DNA from: Rhizobium sp. BK602
Lineage (GTDB): Bacteria; Pseudomonadota; Alphaproteobacteria; Rhizobiales; Rhizobiaceae
Reading direction: 5' to 3'
DNA length: 64,000 bases
Assembly (NCBI RefSeq): GCF_014195095.1
Contig: NZ_JACIBC010000008.1
Location: 1-64,000, forward strand
Within the stretch, counting starts at the first letter, position 1. Every line of letters starts with the position of its first letter. The notes below the pieces were generated by a model that had not been told where the DNA came from, did not search any database, and saw only the letters and a program-made list of their open reading frames with translations. Positions 1-5,763 of this stretch are shown here, in pieces. The position numbers and the translations under genes were made by a program.

Positions 1-860
1 GCCGAGGGATGGCCATTATAGGTGCTCGACGTGGTATAGCTCTCCGCGCCGAGCTCGACGGTGGCGACATCGTTGAGGCGCACCAGCGAACCGTCGGACT
101 GGCTTTTCAGGATGATGTTGTTGAACTGCTCGGGCGTCTGCAGCCGGCTCTTGGCGGTGACCGTCGCGTTGAGCTGCTGGCCCTTGCGCTGCGGCAGCGC
201 GCCGAGCTGACCGGCCGAGACCTGCGAGTTCTGAGACTCGATCGCCGTGGTGACGTCGTTGACCATCAACTGGTATTTGGCGAGCTTGTCGGGATCGACC
301 CAGATGCGCATGGCATAGCCCGAGCCGAAGATCTGGGTGTTGCCGACGCCTTCGATGCGCTTCAGCGTGTCGTTCAGCGTGCTGGCAACATAGTCGGCGA
401 GATCGTTGGAGTTCAGCTTGCCATCGGTGGAAACGAAGCCCACGACCATCAGGAAGTTCGAGGTCGACTTGGAAACGGTGATGCCCGTCGACTGCACCGT
501 TTGCGGCAGCTGCGCGGTTACAAGCTGCAGCTTGTTCTGCACCTGCATCTGCGCGACGTCGGAATCGGCCTTGTTGGTGAAGGTCAGCGAGATCGAAGCC
601 TGGCCGGTCGAGGTCGAGGTCGACGTCATGTAGTCGAGATTGTCGATGCCGGTCATGCCCTGCTCGATGACCTTGGTCACCGAGTTTTCGACGGTCGCGG
701 CATCAGCGCCGGGATAGGTCGCGTTGATGCTCACCGTGGTCGGGGCGATCTGCGGATATTGCGAGATCGACAGCGTCAGGATCGACAAGGCGCCGGCCAG
801 CATGATGACGATGGCGATGACCCAGGCAAAGATCGGCCGGTCGATGAAAAAACGAGACAT
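1..860 (-). CDS. RND multidrug efflux transporter, AcrB/MexB family (N-terminal part, runs off window)
   Basis: Only the first 286 or so residues are inside the window; the gene continues beyond base 1. The reading frame opens with MSRFFIDRPIFAWVIA, the classic N-terminus of HAE1-type RND pumps (first membrane helix), followed by the porter domain with the family motif YPGADAATVENSVTK and later GSGYAMRIWVDPDKL. Such proteins are proton-driven inner-membrane trimers that export drugs through an adaptor and an outer-membrane channel. It lies 8 bp downstream of the adaptor gene and is surely co-transcribed with it. Substrate cannot be told. Confidence 0.95.
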   Translation of the reverse strand, partial: MSRFFIDRPIFAWVIAIVIMLAGALSILTLSISQYPQIAPTTVSINATYPGADAATVENSVTKVIEQGMTGIDNLDYMTSTSTSTGQASISLTFTNKADSDVAQMQVQNKLQLVTAQLPQTVQSTGITVSKSTSNFLMVVGFVSTDGKLNSNDLADYVASTLNDTLKRIEGVGNTQIFGSGYAMRIWVDPDKLAKYQLMVNDVTTAIESQNSQVSAGQLGALPQRKGQQLNATVTAKSRLQTPEQFNNIILKSQSDGSLVRLNDVATVELGAESYTTSSTYNGHPS

Positions 861-868
861 CGCTTACC

Positions 869-2170
869 TCACTTCTGGGTGCCGGAAGCGGCTTTTGTAT
901 CGGTCTTTTCCAGGCCGGCCTGCTCGGCCGGCTTGCCGTCGCCCGCTGCCTGCTTCACCTCACCGGTCGCGTCGTCGATGGTGACGGCGGTGGCGTTGAC
1001 ATCCTGGCCGTCGCGCACGCGCTGTACGCCTTCGACCACGACCCTGTCTCCATCGGTCAGGCCACTATTGACCAGCCAGCTATTGCCGATGCTGCGCTGT
1101 ACTTTCAGCACTCGCTGCTGAACCTTGCCGTCGGCATTGACGAAGAAGGCCGTCGGCTCGCCCTTGGTGTTGCGCGTCACCGCCCGCTGCGGCACCAGGA
1201 AGCTGTTTTCGGCAACGCCTTCCTGGATCGTCGCCCGCACATACATGCCGGGCAGAAGCAATCGGTCCGGATTGGGGAAGACGGCGCGCACGGTGATGGT
1301 GCCGACGGTTTCCGCGACCGCGGCTTCGGCGAATTCGAGCCTACCGGTTTGCTTGTACTGGGTGCCGTCTTCCAGCGTCAGGTGCACGGAGACATTGTCG
1401 CCACTGGTCTTCAGCCGTCCCTCCGCGATGGCACGGCGGAATTCGAGCAGGTTGGTGCTCGACTGCGTGACATCGACATTGATCGGATCGAGCTGGCGGA
1501 TGGTGGTCAGCGCCGTCGTCTGGTCGGCGGTGACCAGCGCACCGACCGTCACCGCCGAGGCGTCGACACGGCCGCCGATCGGCGCGCGCATCTTGGTATA
1601 ATCGAGATTGATGCGCGCCGTTTCCAGCGATGCCTTGGCGGAGGCGACATCGGCATTGGCCTGCGCCAGAGTGGACAGCGCATCGTCGAGATTCTGCTTG
1701 CTGACGGCGTCCTGGGCGGTGAGGCTCTTATAGCGATCGACCTTCGATTGCGCGCTCGGCACCGCGCCCTGCGCCTTCTGCAAGGCGGCAACGGCGCTGT
1801 CGTAGGATGCCTGATAGGAGGCCGGATCGATTTCGTAGAGCACGTCGCCGGCCTTGACCTCGCTGCCTTCCTTGAAATTGCGGCTGCGAATGATGCCGCC
1901 GACTTGCGGGCGCACTTCCGCGACCAGATAGGCACTGGTGCGGCCGGGCAGTTCGGCGGTGATCGCCACCGATTGCGGATGCAGCGTCATGGCGCTGACC
2001 TCGGTCTTGACGGCCGGGACGTTCGTTTGAGCCGACTTCTGCTCGTTGCAGCCGGCCAGCAGCACCGTGGCAGCGATCCCCGCGGCGAGGAGCGAGATCC
2101 GGTTGGACGGAAAACGCGTGATTCGCGCTGTACGTGCGGATGCAGGGGTAGAAGAGACGATCTTTCCCAC
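869..2170 (-). CDS. RND efflux periplasmic adaptor (AcrA/MexA family lipoprotein)
   Basis: 433 aa. The N-terminus has basic residues, a hydrophobic stretch and a lipobox LLAGC (Cys41), so it should be a lipoprotein anchored to the inner membrane. Then follow the barrel-sandwich/lipoyl half (VRPQVGGIIRSRNFKEGS), an alpha-helical hairpin around residues 120-185 and the second lipoyl half (DYTKMRAPIGGRVD), as in AcrA. The C-terminus is a charged tail with Lys/Thr. It joins the RND pump to the outer-membrane channel. No outer-membrane factor gene is visible here, so a TolC-type channel elsewhere is presumably used. Its promoter region is shared with the divergent TetR gene. Confidence 0.95.
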   Translation of the reverse strand: MGKIVSSTPASARTARITRFPSNRISLLAAGIAATVLLAGCNEQKSAQTNVPAVKTEVSAMTLHPQSVAITAELPGRTSAYLVAEVRPQVGGIIRSRNFKEGSEVKAGDVLYEIDPASYQASYDSAVAALQKAQGAVPSAQSKVDRYKSLTAQDAVSKQNLDDALSTLAQANADVASAKASLETARINLDYTKMRAPIGGRVDASAVTVGALVTADQTTALTTIRQLDPINVDVTQSSTNLLEFRRAIAEGRLKTSGDNVSVHLTLEDGTQYKQTGRLEFAEAAVAETVGTITVRAVFPNPDRLLLPGMYVRATIQEGVAENSFLVPQRAVTRNTKGEPTAFFVNADGKVQQRVLKVQRSIGNSWLVNSGLTDGDRVVVEGVQRVRDGQDVNATAVTIDDATGEVKQAAGDGKPAEQAGLEKTDTKAASGTQK

Positions 2171-2206
2171 GTTGCTATTTCCTATTGTCTTATTTACAGT
2201 ACCGGC

Positions 2207-2233
2207 TAGTACGAAAATATTAGCGTCGTGCTA
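2207..2233. promoter_or_regulatory. candidate TetR operator between the efflux operon and its regulator
   Basis: Inverted repeat TAGTACGA (2207-2214) and TCGTGCTA (2226-2233), 8-bp arms with one mismatch and an 11-bp spacer, lies between the two divergent start codons (2170 and 2266). TTAGC and GCTAA with a 5-bp spacer (2220-2234) form a second, nested dyad. Size and place fit the operator of the TetR-family repressor encoded next door; binding is inferred. Confidence 0.6.
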
Positions 2234-2265
2234 AATGTCAATCTCATTCGGCTGTTAAGGTCAAG

Positions 2266-2955
2266 ATGCAACTGCAGACTGAGGCTGGGGCTGGGGCTGG
2301 GGCTGGGGTAGGGAGCACGGATCAGGTCGCCGGCCGCCGTGCGCGTGGCCGCCCGAAGACGGTCAGCGACGATGCGCGGCGTGCCGGGATCATCGCCGCC
2401 GCGCGCGCGACCTTTCACGAATTCGGCTATGGCGGCACCACCATGGATCAGGTCGCGGCGCGCTGCCGGATTTCGAAGCAGACCCTTTACCGGTTGTTTG
2501 CGAGCAAGGCGGACCTCTTCATGGCCATCATCGGCGAGCACCGCGCCTCGATGCTGGCATTGCCGCGCGATCCGCAGGAAAACCTGCCGCTCGACGAGGT
2601 GCTCGAGCAGATCTTCATGATCGACATCGACGAGGCGGCGGAACGCGACCGCGAGGCCTTCATTCATCTTGCCTTGCGCGAGGCCCAGCAATTTCCAGAG
2701 ATAGCGGCGCTGTTGCGCACCTGCGGCGCCGAGCAGTCGCGCCAGATGCTGGCCGATTGGCTAAGCCTGCAGCAGAGGCAAGGGTTGATCGATATCGCCG
2801 ATGCGGAAAGCGGCGCGCGCATGCTGATGAACATGATCTTCGGTGCGATGATCACGCTTCCCGGCAGGGTAAGCGACTGGCCGGACCGCGAGACCCGCCT
2901 GCGGCATTTGCGGCAATGCATCGCGATCTTTCTGAAAGGCGTGCGGCCGCGCTAG
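2266..2955 (+). CDS. TetR/AcrR family transcriptional repressor, divergent from RND efflux operon
   Basis: 229 aa. After a low-complexity (Ala-Gly)n and Arg-rich N-terminal tail (residues 7-35) comes a TetR helix-turn-helix (about 38-88, with MDQVAARCRISKQTLYRLFAS) and an AefR-type C-terminal ligand domain. SD AAGG precedes the ATG. Divergent placement to the adaptor/pump genes with a shared dyad in between indicates local, drug-responsive repression of the pump and probably of itself. The repeat that codes for the AG tail is a perfect G-quadruplex motif close to the start codon (see separate entry). Confidence 0.9.
   Translation: MQLQTEAGAGAGAGVGSTDQVAGRRARGRPKTVSDDARRAGIIAAARATFHEFGYGGTTMDQVAARCRISKQTLYRLFASKADLFMAIIGEHRASMLALPRDPQENLPLDEVLEQIFMIDIDEAAERDREAFIHLALREAQQFPEIAALLRTCGAEQSRQMLADWLSLQQRQGLIDIADAESGARMLMNMIFGAMITLPGRVSDWPDRETRLRHLRQCIAIFLKGVRPR
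2287..2308 (+). repeat. (GGGGCT)n tract, perfect G-quadruplex motif inside the tetR 5' coding region
   Basis: Four runs of GGGG at 2287-2290, 2293-2296, 2299-2302 and 2305-2308, each separated by CT, with another GGG at 2311-2313. The hexamer encodes Ala-Gly dipeptides. It starts 21 nt after the ATG, on the coding strand, so it would also be present in the mRNA. Confidence 0.9.
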
Positions 2956-2977
2956 AGCGGCTCAGCGTTTCCTGAAA
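2954..2977 (+). repeat. short RIME-like remnant after the tetR stop codon
   Basis: AGAGCGGCTCAGCGTTTCCTGA directly follows (and overlaps) the TAG stop and resembles the second half of the longer RIME-like elements at 48751 and 55365 (AGAGCGGTTCAACGATTCC in the first). Only this part is recognisable. Confidence 0.4.
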
Positions 2978-3023
2978 TTGCGCTGCGGCGTTTCAAGCCC
3001 GGTCTCGCTTGCCGCAAGGACAA

Positions 3024-3054
3024 ATGCCGGCACGGTTTTCGACCATGCCGGCAT
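3024..3054. terminator. hairpin at the 3' end of the YcaO/TfuA locus (bidirectional, weak)
   Basis: ATGCCGGCA (3024-3032) and TGCCGGCAT (3046-3054) form a perfect 9-bp stem with a 13-nt loop between the convergent tetR gene and the 80-aa gene. There is no strong T-run on either side, so it may be a weak terminator or an mRNA 3'-end stabiliser. Confidence 0.45.
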
Positions 3055-3091
3055 GCCCCGCCCCCGTGGTTGAAAAAGCAGCCTGTAGCGC

Positions 3092-3334
3092 CTAGTGCGC
3101 GACGGCTATGCTCGCCTTGTCCGTCCCCTCGCCAAAGAGCGGTGTCTGCAGGCCGTTTGCGTACATTTCCTGCAGCACGGCGCCGAGTGCGAGATCCAGG
3201 CACCAGACCGGGAATTCGGCATTCAGGCCCTTGGCGCTCTGACGCGCGTAGGTGATCAGTCGTGCGATGGATGCCAGCTCTTTCAGAGAGTCGGAATCCT
3301 GATTGGCCGTTTCGATAGGAAGTATTGCGTTCAT
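3092..3334 (-). CDS. small protein of unknown function, last gene of the YcaO/TfuA locus
   Basis: 80 aa, starting MNAILPIETANQDSDS. I do not recognise the family. It appears mostly helical (LKELASIARLITYARQSAKG and a hydrophobic segment WCLDLALGAVLQEMY) and ends with a polar tail TPLFGEGTDKASIAVAH. One Cys, no signal peptide, no clear membrane segment. A GTG start at 3400 would add 22 residues, but the ATG at 3334 has an AAGGGG ribosome site and is preferred. It lies 132 bp after tfuA on the same strand. It may be an accessory or leader-binding protein, an immunity protein or a second precursor; nothing in the sequence decides. Confidence 0.65.
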   Translation of the reverse strand: MNAILPIETANQDSDSLKELASIARLITYARQSAKGLNAEFPVWCLDLALGAVLQEMYANGLQTPLFGEGTDKASIAVAH

Positions 3335-3466
3335 GTCTTGCCCCTTTTGCCCCCTGTTCCGGGCGTACTCAAACTCAGCGCCAGGAACATGAGCAGACAC
3401 TACCGCATGTCTGCGGCATTGGCGCGTGACATACTGCGTGACACGAGGAGAGATTGTGCAGCGTGT

Positions 3467-4192
3467 TTACGGCGCAATTTCAAGGCGGTGAAAGGCCGAG
3501 CGCCACAGGCTGTTGGCCTGGAAGATCCAGTCGTGCGGGGCCTCTTGCCGTGCGTCGGGGCAGGCGGCGAGCACGTCCAGCAGCTGAAGCGCGTCGATCC
3601 GCTTCTGGTTGACGGCGTGGGCGCGCAGGAGGGCGGCAATCGCCGGCCGGCGGGCCGGGTCCGGCAGAGCGGCGGTCTTCGTTATCGAAGCGTAGGAGAG
3701 CGACTTGAAATACATGGTCTCGGCGGATGCCTGCAACGCCGCACGCTCGGCCTCGTCGATAGCGCCGGTCTCGGCCAAGGCCTGCAAGGTCGCCTCGATA
3801 TTGACCAACGGCTCGCTGAGCGGGCGGTATCCGAGTTCGGCGGGGGCATGGATCTGCGCGACGGCGGCATCGTCGGCAAGCGCCCCGGAAACATAGGCTT
3901 CGAAGATGCGGCCGATGCCAGTCATGCCGAAGGCGGCGCATTCGGCGGCGCGCAGGGCGCCCATACTGGCGGCACCATAGACGCGGACACCCTGCGACAG
4001 GGCGAACAGGATTTCCTTGTGCCAGACCGGCGCGACATTTTCGAAGAAGCCGTCGATCAGGCCGATGGCATTGGCGCCGTCCTCCAGCGCCTTGACGATA
4101 TCGCCCTTCTGCGCCGGCCCGCGAAGCGTGATGCCGGGATCGGCGATCTCGGCGGCGTCGGGAAGCGTGGGGCCGACGAACAGGATCTTCAT
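3467..4192 (-). CDS. TfuA-like protein (YcaO partner)
   Basis: 241 aa, clearly TfuA family: KILFVGPTLPD at the N-terminus, KGDIVKALEDGANAIGLIDG, the hallmark WHKEILFALSQGVRVYGAAS followed by MGALRAAECAAFGM, then DDAAVAQIHAP and LSEPLVNIEATL. TfuA was named from trifolitoxin production in Rhizobium; family members pair with YcaO enzymes, and several YcaO-TfuA pairs install backbone thioamides (for example thioglycine in methyl-coenzyme M reductase), TfuA probably helping sulfur delivery. Its ATG overlaps the YcaO stop by 4 bp (ATGA), so the two are translationally coupled. Soluble, no signal peptide. Confidence 0.93.
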   Translation of the reverse strand: MKILFVGPTLPDAAEIADPGITLRGPAQKGDIVKALEDGANAIGLIDGFFENVAPVWHKEILFALSQGVRVYGAASMGALRAAECAAFGMTGIGRIFEAYVSGALADDAAVAQIHAPAELGYRPLSEPLVNIEATLQALAETGAIDEAERAALQASAETMYFKSLSYASITKTAALPDPARRPAIAALLRAHAVNQKRIDALQLLDVLAACPDARQEAPHDWIFQANSLWRSAFHRLEIAP

Positions 4193-5433
4193 AGCAGTTG
4201 CAAGGTTTTCGAGATGGCGCGATAGCCGAAGCGGCGCTTGCGCTCCCCGGCGGGATTTTCGAGCTGCGGCACCACGAGCTTGGCAACCGCGAAAGGAAGA
4301 GAGGGGTCGGCGAGCGGCAATGCGATGGCCGAGACGATGCCCGCCTGGCGCAGGCGGCCGATCGTCAGGTGCAACAAGGCCTCGGCGCCTTGCGGCAGGA
4401 CCGGTTTGGGTCTGTTGGTGATGTTCGGCGTGGCGTCGAAGCAGCGGCGAATGCTGTCGGGCAATTGGCGAGTGAAGGTCTCGGGCCGGATATCGTCGCG
4501 GGCGCCGCTGATGAAGGTCAGCCGCGATTGCGCCGCCTCGGTTACGGCGCGGATCGCTGCCCGCACCGGCGACGGATGCGCGCCGCTGCCGAGGGTAACG
4601 TCGAGATAGCGCACATGTTTTGCGTTGGCGATCTCGCCTGGCCCAAGGAGGGCGACGAAGACCGGTATGCCGATATCGCTGGTGATATCGAAGAGCTGCA
4701 GCGTCAGGTCCGCGGAGGTGATCTTGGCGATCAACCCGTCCAGCACCGGATCGGCGAAGGAGGCGGGATCGATGCAGGCGCCCATGCGCAATCCCGGTTC
4801 GGCGATGTCCCAGAGGATCTCGGCATCGCGTTCGATGCGTTCGAGCAGGCCATGTAGCAGGGCCTCGGTGAGATTGTTGCCGGAGGCAAGCCCGTCCGAG
4901 GATTGCCAGAAGCGCGGGTTGCGAATGGTGCGATCAAGCGTCACGGCAGCAAGGGGAACCCAGGCCGGCTTGCCGGTGAGAAGATCATAGCCTTCGGCCC
5001 AGGCGATCTCCTCATCGTCATCGATATCCCGTTGCCCCTGCGCGATGAGCGCGGGCAAGGGATCGGTGCAACGCCCCTCGGCTGTCATTTGCCGGCGGCT
5101 GACGGTCATGGTCGGCACGGCGGGCGCGCAAGCAATATTGCGCTCCAGCGCTTCCATTGCCGCAGAAACCTTGGCGTCGAGATCGGTGATACCCTTGCCA
5201 TTGTTGATGACGATCGAGCGGGCATTCGGGCTGATTGCCTGCCAGACGGGAATACCAATCTTGTCGAGCCCGGTCAGTCGGCCAAGGCGGGTTATGCCTT
5301 GAGCTGCAAGATGGGGCTCGATCCGCCGAAACGTCTCCTCGGGGGAGCAAACACGGTCCGAATAGCGAGGCCGCATCAAAGGCTCCTCCCAGCTCGAATG
5401 CCTGCCAAGGAATTCGGCCAGGGGGGCCTTCAT
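4189..5433 (-). CDS. YcaO-domain protein, likely ATP-dependent peptide backbone-modifying enzyme
   Basis: 414 aa from the ATG at 5433 (GAGG upstream, 28 bp after the stop of the repeat peptide gene). An ATG at 5496 would give 21 more residues overlapping that gene. YcaO signatures are seen: SAAMEALERN (about residue 91, nucleotide/Mg-binding Glu), LTEALLHGLLERIERDAE (about 187-204), TEAAQSR (about 288) and VAKLVVPQLENP near the C-terminus. YcaO enzymes phosphorylate a peptide amide oxygen to form azolines, amidines or thioamides. No fused E1-like or docking domain and no SagB-type dehydrogenase nearby. The TfuA partner favours thioamidation (inference). Confidence 0.92.
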   Translation of the reverse strand: MKAPLAEFLGRHSSWEEPLMRPRYSDRVCSPEETFRRIEPHLAAQGITRLGRLTGLDKIGIPVWQAISPNARSIVINNGKGITDLDAKVSAAMEALERNIACAPAVPTMTVSRRQMTAEGRCTDPLPALIAQGQRDIDDDEEIAWAEGYDLLTGKPAWVPLAAVTLDRTIRNPRFWQSSDGLASGNNLTEALLHGLLERIERDAEILWDIAEPGLRMGACIDPASFADPVLDGLIAKITSADLTLQLFDITSDIGIPVFVALLGPGEIANAKHVRYLDVTLGSGAHPSPVRAAIRAVTEAAQSRLTFISGARDDIRPETFTRQLPDSIRRCFDATPNITNRPKPVLPQGAEALLHLTIGRLRQAGIVSAIALPLADPSLPFAVAKLVVPQLENPAGERKRRFGYRAISKTLQLL

Positions 5434-5461
5434 CGTCGGTGCCTCGCTCACCGGGTTGGCG

Positions 5462-5734
5462 TCAATTGTCAAACCTGCCGCTTGCCGCGCCTTCATCGAA
5501 TCGCGTGCTGGCGGGAGTCTCATCGAACCGGCCGCTAGCGGCATCGGCCGCGCTGCCGACGGTGACGGCCAGATTGACCCCTCTGGTGATCGTCGCGCCG
5601 GCATTGCGCAACTGATCGATGGTGGAGAGGGCGCTGCCCGGTTGCGGAGCGAGCGGAGAAATGGTGCCCGCGCTCAGATCGGCCAGGTAAAGTTGCGTAT
5701 CACCCGCAATGCCTATTACGACGAAATTTGCCAT
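5462..5734 (-). CDS. small peptide with three C-terminal RFD repeats, candidate RiPP precursor
   Basis: 90 aa. Start ATG 5734 with SD GGAG 7-8 nt upstream. Residues 1-62 (beginning MANFVVIGIAGDTQLYLADL) would be the leader or a folded carrier. Residues 65-90 are three 9-residue units: AASGRFDET, PASTRFDEG and AASGRFDN (last residue of the protein). Arg-Phe-Asp is encoded by CGG TTC GAT, CGA TTC GAT and AGG TTT GAC, so the units are kept alike at protein rather than DNA level. No Cys. It sits directly upstream of ycaO, where RiPP precursors are typically found. No family recognised; the precursor role is inferred from size, repeats and context. Confidence 0.78.
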   Translation of the reverse strand: MANFVVIGIAGDTQLYLADLSAGTISPLAPQPGSALSTIDQLRNAGATITRGVNLAVTVGSAADAASGRFDETPASTRFDEGAASGRFDN

Positions 5735-5763
5735 GCTCAAATCTCCATGGATACATGTATTGC

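Noticed and set aside
3095..4225. Long plus-strand open frame opposite TfuA and the 80-aa gene
   Set aside because: It has Arg/Gly/Asp-rich composition typical of the antisense of GC-rich genes, no family motif and no ribosome site, while the minus strand encodes a clear TfuA.
5434..5604. Long N-terminal extension of YcaO running through the repeat-peptide gene
   Set aside because: The extension would be translated from the peptide gene in another frame, is Pro/Arg/Ser-rich and unlike YcaO; the ATG at 5433 has a ribosome site and gives the usual length.
5462..5734. Trifolitoxin-type precursor
   Set aside because: Trifolitoxin is a short Arg/Gln/Cys-containing peptide; this peptide has no Cys and no matching tail, so only the TfuA name is shared.
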